Source: Alteromonas lipotrueae
Lineage (GTDB): Bacteria > Pseudomonadota > Gammaproteobacteria > Enterobacterales > Alteromonadaceae
Direction of reading: 5' to 3'
Assembly (NCBI RefSeq): GCF_019249215.1
Contig: NZ_JAESDI010000010.1
Span: 124,001 to 188,000, forward strand
DNA: 64,000 bases
The notes under the pieces are model-generated. The model was given only the letters and a program-made list of their open reading frames with translations, did not search any database and was not told the origin of the DNA. Shown here piece after piece: positions 1 through 7,809 of this stretch (position 1 is the stretch's first letter; the number at the start of each line of letters is the position of its first letter). Both the position numbers and the translations under genes were made by a program.

Positions 1-481
1 TTAATTCAAGATGCGCAACCACTGATTCACTCAGTGTTTTAAGTGCATGGCGTTGAAGACTGGTAAGGGTTTTTGGTTGATGGCCTATTGCGCATAGCGT
101 GCCAATGGCATGCCCCGAGGGCGTAATTAAAGGCGCCCCTGCATAGAATCGAATATTCGGCTCGCCCGTTACAAGAGGATTGTCGTGAAAGCGAGGGTCT
201 TCTTTTGCGTTGGGCACTTCAAATATTTCACGCTGTAAAATAGCATGAGAGCAAAAGGCGATATTGCGAGAAGTTTCTGTGGCTTCAATTCCCACGCGAG
301 ATTTGAACCACTGTCTGTTTGGGTCAACGAGGCTAATTAACGCAATGGGGGAATCGCAAATTTGCGAAGCAAGTTGAGTTAAATCGTCGAAGAGCTGCTC
401 GGCGTCTGTATCAAGTACATCGTAGTTTAGTAGCTCTCTTAAACGCTGCTCTTCGTTTTCAGGAACTTTGGCAGGGATCAT
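1..481 (-). CDS. GAF-domain sensor protein, N-terminal part (runs off window)
   Basis: An open frame starts at the ATG ending at 481 and stays open to the left edge, giving at least 160 residues. The translation begins MIPAKVPENEEQR and contains LLNYDVLDTDAEQLFDDL and NRQWFKSRVGIEATETSR, then IAFCSHAIL and FYAGAPLITPSGHAIGTLC. This is the typical N-terminal GAF domain found in front of GGDEF diguanylate cyclases or histidine kinases. The output domain lies outside the window, so the enzymatic class cannot be told. It is transcribed in the same direction as the nucleoside hydrolase gene but is separated from it by a terminator-like hairpin, so it is probably its own unit. Confidence 0.8.
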   Translation of the reverse strand, partial: MIPAKVPENEEQRLRELLNYDVLDTDAEQLFDDLTQLASQICDSPIALISLVDPNRQWFKSRVGIEATETSRNIAFCSHAILQREIFEVPNAKEDPRFHDNPLVTGEPNIRFYAGAPLITPSGHAIGTLCAIGHQPKTLTSLQRHALKTLSESVVAHLEL

Positions 482-514
482 TCTTTCACATTACCTCAAC
501 TGAAATGTGAAAGT

Positions 515-544
515 AGGAGGCCGACTACCGTAGAACGGCCTCCT
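515..544 (-). terminator. Hairpin after the nucleoside hydrolase gene
   Basis: AGGAGGCCG (515-523) and CGGCCTCCT (536-544) form a perfect 9-bp GC-rich stem with a 12-nt loop. It sits just after the stop of the 552-1493 gene on the minus strand. The T-tract behind it is weak (ACTTTCACATTT), so termination may be partial. Confidence 0.6.
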
Positions 545-551
545 TCCACAT

Positions 552-1493
552 CTATAAAGCGTAGGTGTCTATGAACAATTGTTCCAATTTAGCGTGGTCT
601 ACTTTAGTAGCAACTTTAATGGTGTTCGCATCGTTCCACAGTGGGCTAGGGGTTGTCCCCTTAGGTGCCACTGCTGTTTGGCCACGATCTAGCTCGCCAG
701 TACCAACACGCACATGACCTTCGGTGAGTTCAAATAACTCAGGGTGACGCAAGTGGGCAAGCGGGAATGCATCATGGAAGAAACAAACACGATCTTCACG
801 ATTGGCTGAATAGAAATCCATGTAGAACTGGGCAGTGTCTTTCACAAAACCACCAAGCTTCGCATTCTTTTCTTCTAATGTTTCAACAAAAGAAGGAGAA
901 AACGGCGTGTCGTTAGTCACGTCTAAGCCGAACATAGTTAGGTCCCAATCTGCACCAAATACAATTTCGGCAGCGTAGGCATCGTTCCAAATGTTAGCTT
1001 CGGCAAGTGGTGTTACGTTACCACGTACAAATGCAGCACCACCCATAATGGTAACGCCTTTCACTAACTTAGGCAGTTCTGGCTCTAAACGTAGTGCTAG
1101 CGCTAAGTTACCTAAAGGGCCAATAGCCACAAGGGTAACTTCACCAGGGTATTTACGGGCCATATCCACAATAAACTGAGCAGAGCTACGAGGGTCTAAC
1201 TCGGTTTTAGGGGCTTCAGGTTTAATGTGACCGAAACCATAGTCGCCATGTACAAAATGCGCGTAAGTTGATTCAGGGCCTACCCAAGGCATACCAACGC
1301 CTTTGGTGACCGGAATGTCTTTACCTGCCATTTCGCAAAGGGTAAGGGCATTTTGTGCCGCCATGGTTACCGGTACGTTACCGTAAACAGTGGTTAAACC
1401 AAGTACTTCGATATCTGGAGATTGAAACGCAAAAAATATTGCCATCGCATCATCGATGCCAGGATCCGTATCTAAAATTATCTTATGTGCCAT
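552..1493 (-). CDS. Inosine-uridine preferring nucleoside hydrolase family protein
   Basis: 313 residues. The N-terminal DTDPGIDDAMA motif (residues 8-18) is the calcium-binding signature of the nucleoside N-ribohydrolase family (RihA/RihB/RihC, IunH). The conserved block TIMGGAAFVRGNVTPLAEANI follows at about residues 148-168, and FHDAFPLAH supplies the late aspartate. These enzymes split ribonucleosides into base and ribose in the cytosol; base preference cannot be read from sequence alone. The gene lies 23 bp downstream of ribokinase on the same strand. The pair makes a logical route: the hydrolase frees ribose and the kinase phosphorylates it for the pentose phosphate pathway. Length is normal for the family. 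Confidence 0.9.
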   Translation of the reverse strand: MAHKIILDTDPGIDDAMAIFFAFQSPDIEVLGLTTVYGNVPVTMAAQNALTLCEMAGKDIPVTKGVGMPWVGPESTYAHFVHGDYGFGHIKPEAPKTELDPRSSAQFIVDMARKYPGEVTLVAIGPLGNLALALRLEPELPKLVKGVTIMGGAAFVRGNVTPLAEANIWNDAYAAEIVFGADWDLTMFGLDVTNDTPFSPSFVETLEEKNAKLGGFVKDTAQFYMDFYSANREDRVCFFHDAFPLAHLRHPELFELTEGHVRVGTGELDRGQTAVAPKGTTPSPLWNDANTIKVATKVDHAKLEQLFIDTYAL

Positions 1494-1516
1494 TAATAAT
1501 ACTCTAGTGCGTTTTC

Positions 1517-2413
1517 TTATTTAGTGTGCTTTGCCAAAAAACGGTCAACTTCTTTCTGCGTAGGAATACTTTGCGCAGCGCCTTCACGTGTTACCGCAAT
1601 AGCAGATGCTGCGCAGCCTCGAGTTAATGCGCGTTTGGCATCAGTGTGAGTACTGTAAGCAGACAAAAAGTAACCTATAAACGTATCGCCAGCGGCTGTG
1701 GTATCTACTGCATCAACAGAAAACGCTTCCACTTCAATGGTATCGTTTCCTCTTAACATCATCACACCCGCTTTACCGAGTGTAATAATAACTTCGCAAT
1801 GAGACCATTGCTCTTTAAATACCGTAAGAATATCGTCTAATTCTTCTTTATCCGTTAATGCTGCTGCTTCCGTCTCGTTTACAATCAGTAAATCGATACA
1901 ATCTAAAGGAAGGCCTTTAACCGACTCGCTCATAGGTGCAGGGTTAAACGCAACTTTAAGCTGACTTTCTTTTGCCAAGCGAAGTACGTCAGCAATACTG
2001 CTGGTTTCGTTTTGGGTTAAAACCCAATCGGAAGACGACGTATCTAACAACGCTTTGTTTACAGTATCGGCAGTAATGGTTTGGTTTGCGCCACCAAATA
2101 ACACAATAGCATTTTCGCCACTGGGCGTTACTTGAATAATGGCATGACCTGAAGGGGTTTCAGAGCATCTAACGCCGCGACAATCTACGCCTTTTTTAAT
2201 TAGCGTTTGTTTGAACGTTGCGTCATTTTCATGAATGCTGCCCACATGACGAACATCAGCACCCGCTTGCGCGAGGGCAATTGATTGGTTCGCACCTTTA
2301 CCACCAAGCAGTTGTTGATAGTGAGTAGACGCAAGGGTTTCACCAGGTTGAACAAAGTGATCTACCTGATAAACATGATCGATATTTATAGAGCCAAAAT
2401 TTATTATTGCCAT
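1517..2413 (-). CDS. rbsK: Ribokinase
   Basis: 298 residues of the PfkB sugar kinase family. The N-terminal substrate-binding motif GGKGANQS (about residues 37-44) and the C-terminal catalytic and anion-hole motif DTTAAGDTFIGYF (about residues 236-248, with the catalytic Asp in AAGDT) are intact. It phosphorylates ribose with ATP. The ATG at 2413 is preceded by a purine-rich GGAAGAAGAA. It lies only about 20 bp downstream of the mature 3' end of the 6S RNA, so it is probably reached by read-through of the 6S transcript. The nucleoside hydrolase follows, giving a nucleoside-to-ribose-5-phosphate pair. It could act on a related pentose, but ribokinase is the best call. Confidence 0.88.
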   Translation of the reverse strand: MAIINFGSINIDHVYQVDHFVQPGETLASTHYQQLLGGKGANQSIALAQAGADVRHVGSIHENDATFKQTLIKKGVDCRGVRCSETPSGHAIIQVTPSGENAIVLFGGANQTITADTVNKALLDTSSSDWVLTQNETSSIADVLRLAKESQLKVAFNPAPMSESVKGLPLDCIDLLIVNETEAAALTDKEELDDILTVFKEQWSHCEVIITLGKAGVMMLRGNDTIEVEAFSVDAVDTTAAGDTFIGYFLSAYSTHTDAKRALTRGCAASAIAVTREGAAQSIPTQKEVDRFLAKHTK

Positions 2414-2433
2414 TTCTTCTTCCGTCGAAAGAG

Positions 2434-2618
2434 GGCGTCTCCCGAAATGCCGCTGTTCATCGTTCGCCCGTGAACCGAAAGTTCAGGGCGGAAGCATCAC
2501 TATGGCCGTAGGCTTCTCGATACGAGCCGAGCTTGCACAGTAGCCATGGTTTCAACTTCCTAGTTTAATAGCATCGGCCAGGGACAAGAGTGAACTGGCG
2601 AACATTCCAGGAAACATT
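2434..2618 (-). ncRNA. ssrS: 6S RNA
   Basis: Read on the minus strand, this stretch matches the 6S RNA pattern: 5' part TGGAATGTTCGCCAG..., a central GCTCGG...TATCGAGAAGCC block, then GAACTTTCGGTTC and a 3' part GCGGCATTTCGGGAGACGCC. The ends pair: GTTTCCTGGAATG (2603-2615) with CATTTCGGGAGAC (2437-2449) forms a 13-bp closing stem with three G-U pairs. 6S RNA mimics an open promoter and binds sigma-70 RNA polymerase in stationary phase. Length is about 185 nt, as in Escherichia coli. Exact ends are estimates. In E. coli it sits between zapA and ygfA near ygfB; here ygfB is also close, but the downstream gene is a ribokinase. Confidence 0.88.
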
Positions 2619-2621
2619 GTT

Positions 2622-2648
2622 ATTGTATAACGCAACAGGGTATATCAA
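2622..2648 (-). promoter_or_regulatory. Likely sigma-70 promoter of 6S RNA
   Basis: On the minus strand TTGATA (2648-2643) and TACAAT (2627-2622) are separated by 15 bp, a short but usable spacing. The predicted start lies a few bases on, just at the beginning of the 6S closing stem. Confidence 0.45.
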
Positions 2649-3010
2649 ACGCGGTGTGGGGTGAAGTAGATCACCAAAGCGCCAATGAATTATTTGCGTA
2701 GCTAATTTTACCATTACTGATGAGATTCGATAAATCTAATCTTGACCAGTTGGTCAGCAATTATACACGCTATTCACTTAAGCTCAAATTTGCTTCACTT
2801 AAGTGAGGTCGACCTTACTCATTTACCTTAATCTGCTGCAAAGGAAGTTCCTTATCCAATAACGACGATCATAGAGCAATTGATCCTAGGTTGCCAGTTA
2901 AAACCCATAAGACCAGTACTACTTGAATAACATCTGACCAAATCACCAATGGTGTGTTTTATAGCGCTATTTTGCTAATATTAAGTTTCAACGAAAAAGG
3001 AAACCTATTT
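2649..3010. other. Intergenic region between 6S RNA and ygfB with palindromes, no zapA
   Basis: No gene is visible in about 360 bases. Three short perfect palindromes occur: TGACCA-GT-TGGTCA (2743-2756), CACTTAAGTG (2796-2805) and, directly adjacent, AGGTCGACCT (2806-2815). They could be operators for ygfB or for the divergent unit. A zapA gene, usual here in enterobacteria, is not encoded on either strand. Confidence 0.5.
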
Positions 3011-3577
3011 GTGGAAAAACAGCTCGATTACGACAGCGTTAGCAACAAGTTATCGCAACACGGCATAGTAGTAGATGGTGCCGAAGTTCACGGTATTTTA
3101 TGTGGCATGTTGTGTGGCGGTATGTCGCTAACCGATCAGAAGTGGCTTTCTGCATTAAGTGACACTATTCACCAAGGTGAAAACTTCAACGATGCGACCA
3201 CTTATCTTTTAAACACATTGTTTAATCAAACGTGTCAGCAGTTACTTGAACCAGAGTTCGCCTTACAGTTAATGCTACCAGACGACCAAGCCCCTATAAA
3301 TGATAGAGGCGAAGCGCTGATTAATTGGGTGCACGGCTTTATGTTAGGGTTTGGCTTACACCAGCAAGACCTAATGCAGTGCTCTGCCGATGTAAAAGAA
3401 GCATTAGAAGATTTTGCTGACATCGCTCGTATGGAAGAACCTATGGATGCTGATGAAGAGTCAGAACGCGCCTTATTTGAAGTGATGGAATATGTGAAGA
3501 TTTCCGCTATTTTGTGCTTCAGCGAGTTAGGTCAGTCTTTACTTGATGATCAGCAAGATAAGCCATCTGTTCATTAA
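3011..3577 (+). CDS. ygfB: UPF0149 family protein YgfB
   Basis: 188 residues from the GTG at 3011; an upstream in-frame ATG at 2954 would add 19 residues that do not look like the family. AAGGA lies 8 bases before the GTG. The start VEKQLDYDSVSNKLSQ, the block AEVHGILCGMLCGG (about residues 24-37) and the later WVHGFMLGFG fit the UPF0149/YgfB family, which is all-helical and about 190 residues long. Its molecular role is poorly defined; in Pseudomonas a YgfB protein has been tied to control of ampDh3 and beta-lactam resistance. Its place in front of pepP-ubiH-ubiI is conserved in gammaproteobacteria. Confidence 0.85.
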   Translation: MEKQLDYDSVSNKLSQHGIVVDGAEVHGILCGMLCGGMSLTDQKWLSALSDTIHQGENFNDATTYLLNTLFNQTCQQLLEPEFALQLMLPDDQAPINDRGEALINWVHGFMLGFGLHQQDLMQCSADVKEALEDFADIARMEEPMDADEESERALFEVMEYVKISAILCFSELGQSLLDDQQDKPSVH

Positions 3578-3728
3578 ATAAATAATCTCAAGCTTGTCGG
3601 AACGCGTAAGCAATAAAACGTTGTTCTATAAGGCATGAGTGAAGTGACAAGCAATGGTAATGCTCAGAATAGCATGATCGTCATTAGATGCATGAGATTT
3701 AAAATATTGATGAAGAAAGGCGAATGAG

Positions 3729-5075
3729 ATGATTAGTGCGCAAGAATTTATCGCTCGTCAAGATAGACTGTTAGCGCAATGTTTGCCTAATAGTGTCTGT
3801 GTTATCCCGGCAGCGGGTTTAGTGACCCGAAGCCGAGATACTGAATACCTGTTCAGACAAAACAGCGACTTTTGGTATTTAACCGGATTCGAAGAAGCCG
3901 ACGCTTGGTTAATTTTATCGAATCATCCACGCTATGGTGAAAGCTATCGTGCCATGGTGTGTCTACCAAAAGATAAAGACGCTGAGATTTGGCAAGGCAG
4001 ACGTTTAGGTGCAGAAGCGGCACTATCACGCTTCAGCCTAGATGAAGCGTTTGAACAGTCTGAGCTAGGCGATGCTTTGCTTGAGTCGCTTCAAGGCCAA
4101 GACCATCTTTATTTCGCCTTAGGTGAAAATGACGAAGCAGATGCACAGGTAAATAGCGCTCTTGCTACTTTGCGCAATGCACCTAAAGAAGCCTTAGCGC
4201 CTAAAACTATTACCGACGTTCGCCCCATTTTGCATGAAATGCGGGTGTTTAAGTCGGCCTGTGAAGTAGCCATGATGAAAGCCGCGGCTGAAATTACCGC
4301 CAGTGCGCACAAGCGGGCTATGCAATATGCCAAACCGGGCTGCTTTGAATATCAACTTGAAGCTGAGTTACATCACGAATTTGCTATGGCGGGTGCTCGC
4401 GCTCCGGCTTACAGCACGATTGTGGGTAGCGGTGAAAATGCCTGTATTTTGCACTACACCGAAAATTCATCGCAAACCCAAGACGGCGATTTAGTGCTAA
4501 TAGACGCAGGCGCTGAATTTCAGGGTTATGCCGCTGACATTACCCGTACTTTCCCCGTAAATGGTAAATTTTCTAAGCCCCAGCGCGAAATATATGAGTT
4601 GGTGTTAAAAGCACAAGAAAGCGTATTGGCCATGCTTGGCCCAGGTATTACCTTAACCGACGCTATGACGCACAGCGCCGAAGTCATCACCGAAGGTTTG
4701 GTTGGCCTTGGCGTGTTAAAAGGTTCTGTAGCTGAAAATCTTGACGATAAAGCCTGGCAGCAATTTTACATGCACGGGTTAGGGCACTTTTTAGGCTTAG
4801 ATGTGCACGATGTAGGAAATTATAAAATTAATGGTCAGGACCGCTTATTAAAACCTGGCATGGTACTTACCGTAGAGCCCGGTATTTATATTGCTACCGA
4901 CAGCGATGTGCCAGAACAATATAAAGGCATTGGCGTGCGTATTGAAGATGATGTTGTCGTTACCGCAACAGGTGTAGATATTCTAACCGCGGATGTACCT
5001 AAAACCGTGAAAGACATCGAAGCCCTTATGCAGCCAGCGAATAAAGAAAGTACGAAAGAAGGTTCAATAACGTGA
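3729..5075 (+). CDS. pepP: Xaa-Pro aminopeptidase P
   Basis: 448 residues, family M24B. An N-terminal creatinase-like domain (about 1-170, with FRQNSDFWYLTGF) is followed by the pita-bread catalytic domain. The five metal ligands are visible at Asp259 (LIDAGAE), Asp270 (AADITRTFP), His353 (HGLGHFLG), Glu383 (VEPGIYI) and Glu406 (RIEDDV). The cytosolic enzyme removes the N-terminal residue from peptides with proline in second position, using two Mn ions. Its stop overlaps the ubiH start by four bases (GTGA), so the two are translationally coupled. The start has GAAAGGCGAATGAG before the ATG. Confidence 0.95.
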   Translation: MISAQEFIARQDRLLAQCLPNSVCVIPAAGLVTRSRDTEYLFRQNSDFWYLTGFEEADAWLILSNHPRYGESYRAMVCLPKDKDAEIWQGRRLGAEAALSRFSLDEAFEQSELGDALLESLQGQDHLYFALGENDEADAQVNSALATLRNAPKEALAPKTITDVRPILHEMRVFKSACEVAMMKAAAEITASAHKRAMQYAKPGCFEYQLEAELHHEFAMAGARAPAYSTIVGSGENACILHYTENSSQTQDGDLVLIDAGAEFQGYAADITRTFPVNGKFSKPQREIYELVLKAQESVLAMLGPGITLTDAMTHSAEVITEGLVGLGVLKGSVAENLDDKAWQQFYMHGLGHFLGLDVHDVGNYKINGQDRLLKPGMVLTVEPGIYIATDSDVPEQYKGIGVRIEDDVVVTATGVDILTADVPKTVKDIEALMQPANKESTKEGSIT

Positions 5076-6313
5076 GCCAACAAGATGTCGTCATTGTAGG
5101 TGGTGGAATAGTTGGCTGCGTATTGGCTAAAGGCTTATCTGAACAAGCCGGCCTTTCGGTGACTTTGGTCGATGCCGCCAGTCCCTCGAATGCAGCTAGC
5201 TCCTCCAATGCAAGCCGCTCCTCCAAGCAAAGCAACACCTTTAACCCGTTAACCGATACTCGGGTAATCGCTCTTGCTAGGCGAACGGTAAATGAATTAA
5301 ATACCATGGGCGTTGGGTTAGCCGAATTAGCAAAACAAAACCAAGGTAAAATTGAGCATATTGAAGTAAGCGATAAAGGCGGTATTGGCCTAACGAATTT
5401 ATCATGCAGTGAGTTTGGTATTAATACCTTTGGGCAAGTGGTGTCGCTAAGTGCGCTTACCCATAATGTGATGTCGCAAAGCAAGCAGTATCAGCACATT
5501 GCGCCAGCCACCGTCACTCACTTAACTCGCGAAACTGATACTACTGCAGTCACCCTTAATAACGGCAGCACTATTACTGCAAAGCTGTTGGTGATTGCCG
5601 ATGGCGGCCGCTCTTCACTTGCTCAGCAAGTAGGGCTTACCCGCCACACTGACGATTACCAGCAAGTGGCTATTATCTTCAATGCCCACACTAGCGAGCC
5701 GCATCACAACAAAGCCTACGAGCGTTTTACCGAAAATGGCCCCGTCGCGTTTTTGCCTTTCGACAGTGAAATAAGTGGGCATGTGGCGAAAGGGAAAGGG
5801 TTTTCCGTAGTGTGGACGGTTGCTCGCGAGCACGCGGAATCACTTATTCAACTTAGCCAAGAAGCCTTTATTCATCGGTTACAGCAAGAGTTTGGTTACC
5901 GGCAGGGGCATATAATGGCCATCAGTGAATTGGCTAGCTACCCACTAGAATTAAGTTACACCGATGCACTTACCAGTCATCGAGCGGTAGTGGTAGGTAA
6001 TGCTGCCCAAGCATTGCACCCTATTGCGGGGCAAGGGTTTAACCTTGGTCTTCGCGATATTATTACTTTGGTAAACACGCTTAAAGGCGTGACCGATCCG
6101 GGGGAATTTAACGTACTCAACGAATACGCGGTTAAGCGCAGTAAAGACAGAGCCACCACTATTACGTTAACCGATACATTAGTACGTACGTTTTCAAATA
6201 GTCACTTTCCGTTGGTGGCAGCAAGAAACATGGCACTAACTGCATTAAATGTGATGCCAAGTGCGAAGCGCGCGTTTGTGCAACAAGCCACTGGATATGG
6301 GCGCAGCGTTTAA
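5072..6313 (+). CDS. ubiH: 2-octaprenyl-6-methoxyphenol hydroxylase (UbiH)
   Basis: 413 residues from a GTG that overlaps the pepP stop. It is an FAD-dependent UbiH/UbiF/Coq6-family hydroxylase: the N-terminal GGGIVGCVLAKGL binds the ADP of FAD, the middle ADGGRSSL carries the DG motif, and GNAAQALHPIAGQGFNLGLRD (about 307-327) is the second FAD motif, with Asn in place of the usual Asp of GDAAH. The position after pepP and before ubiI supports UbiH, which acts at C1 of the ubiquinone ring. Residues 35-60 are a Ser/Ala/Asn-rich insertion, probably a surface loop. Confidence 0.88.
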   Translation: MSQQDVVIVGGGIVGCVLAKGLSEQAGLSVTLVDAASPSNAASSSNASRSSKQSNTFNPLTDTRVIALARRTVNELNTMGVGLAELAKQNQGKIEHIEVSDKGGIGLTNLSCSEFGINTFGQVVSLSALTHNVMSQSKQYQHIAPATVTHLTRETDTTAVTLNNGSTITAKLLVIADGGRSSLAQQVGLTRHTDDYQQVAIIFNAHTSEPHHNKAYERFTENGPVAFLPFDSEISGHVAKGKGFSVVWTVAREHAESLIQLSQEAFIHRLQQEFGYRQGHIMAISELASYPLELSYTDALTSHRAVVVGNAAQALHPIAGQGFNLGLRDIITLVNTLKGVTDPGEFNVLNEYAVKRSKDRATTITLTDTLVRTFSNSHFPLVAARNMALTALNVMPSAKRAFVQQATGYGRSV

Positions 6314-6475
6314 TAGACAGCTTTAATATATGCGCTTTAGTGATAATTCAAAGTGATGTTCCTTAGTGATAGGTGAACCCGCTTTGGGCAGCGTGGATAG
6401 TTAGCATTATATTGCTAGTACGATGAATCTAGCCCGATAAAGCTAGCACCAAGAACAGAGAATAAGAGAGCCGAT

Positions 6476-7681
6476 ATGCAACATGCCGATATCGCCATTG
6501 TAGGCGGTGGAATAGTAGGGTTAACCCTGGCCGCAGTACTAAAAGGCGCGCCGTGCCGCATCGCCATTCTAAATAAAGGCTCTATAGACCAGCCCCTTGG
6601 CGACAAGCCAGGTGCACGAGTTAGCGCAATTAATCAGGCCAATATTAACGCATTAAAAAAAGCCGATGTTTGGCAGCATATCGATGAAAGTAGGGCAAAC
6701 CCGTATAATGCAATGCATGTGTGGGATAAAGACAGCTTTGGTGATATTCACTTTGCTGGTAACGATACTCACTTTGTGGGTAACGATACTGGGGGTGACT
6801 TAGAAAGCGATACCTTGGGCGTTATTATTGAAAATCAGGCATTAGTTAATGGCTTGGCCCATTCGGTACTAAAGCAAGATAACGTTGTGGTGATAGATAC
6901 CACCATAGAGCGCGTATTAAGTAGCCCACAGCAAAACATGCTAATGCTAGAAAATGGCGATGCGCTGTCGTGCCGATTATTAGTGGGTGCCGATGGTGCT
7001 AATTCCTTCGTACGCAAAAATGCGAACTTACCTATTACGTTTCGCGATTACGAACATACCGCCATTGTTGCCAACATTCGTACCCAGCAGCCTCATGAAA
7101 ACGTGGCGCGCCAAGCATTTACGCCAACAGGGCCTTTAGCATTGTTACCCATGCGCGATCCTAATGTGTGTTCTATTGTGTGGTCGCAAACCCCAGACGC
7201 CGCTAAAACATTGCGAGGGTGTTCCGATAGCGCATTTTGTAATGCGCTAGTAGCGGCAAGCAACAACGCATTAGGGCCAGTCACGTTAGAGACCCCAAGA
7301 ACCACATTTCCGCTGACTATGCGTTACGCCCGAGAATGGGCTAAAGAGGGCATAGTACTGGTGGGTGATGCTGCTCATACTATTCACCCGTTGGCGGGGC
7401 AAGGGGCCAACTTAGGCATGCAAGATGCGTTAGCTTTGGCTGCATTATTAGGCACCTTGCTAGAGGAACAAAAAGACATAGGCCAGCTTCGTTATTTGCG
7501 CCCTTACGAGCGAGCACGTAAAACCGAGGCGATGAAAATGATTGCCGCTATGGATGGGTTTAAGTTCCTATTCGATGGCAACGACCCCCTTAAAAAGCTA
7601 ATTCGAGGTGTAGGCTTAGCCGCTACCGATAAGCTTAGCGCGGTTAAACAGGCTTTTGTCAGCCATGCAATGGGGCTCTAA
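6476..7681 (+). CDS. ubiI: 2-octaprenylphenol hydroxylase UbiI (VisC)
   Basis: 401 residues. GGGIVGLTLAA near the N-terminus, GADGANSFVR in the middle and GDAAHTIHPLAGQGANLG (about 298-315) are the three FAD-binding motifs of this hydroxylase family. Family members hydroxylate the ubiquinone ring; the operon position of UbiI (C5 hydroxylation) is conserved after ubiH. A 160-bp gap separates it from ubiH, with AAGAGAG in front of the ATG, so an internal promoter is possible. UbiF-like activity cannot be excluded from sequence. Confidence 0.85.
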   Translation: MQHADIAIVGGGIVGLTLAAVLKGAPCRIAILNKGSIDQPLGDKPGARVSAINQANINALKKADVWQHIDESRANPYNAMHVWDKDSFGDIHFAGNDTHFVGNDTGGDLESDTLGVIIENQALVNGLAHSVLKQDNVVVIDTTIERVLSSPQQNMLMLENGDALSCRLLVGADGANSFVRKNANLPITFRDYEHTAIVANIRTQQPHENVARQAFTPTGPLALLPMRDPNVCSIVWSQTPDAAKTLRGCSDSAFCNALVAASNNALGPVTLETPRTTFPLTMRYAREWAKEGIVLVGDAAHTIHPLAGQGANLGMQDALALAALLGTLLEEQKDIGQLRYLRPYERARKTEAMKMIAAMDGFKFLFDGNDPLKKLIRGVGLAATDKLSAVKQAFVSHAMGL

Positions 7682-7809
7682 ATACATTGAGTCACATTCT
7701 CAGCCACATGTAAAAGCAACCAAATACGCCCAAATGCATACCAACGATTGAGCTAGGCGCTGTATAACGATACTCTTAAGGTATCTGTTTTATACAAGCG
7801 CCTAAATTA

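Noticed and set aside
2619-3010. zapA gene between 6S RNA and ygfB
   Set aside because: No frame of about 100 codons on either strand; several stops in all frames.
5026-5484. 152-residue minus-strand frame opposite ubiH
   Set aside because: Antisense shadow of ubiH, without ribosome site or homology.
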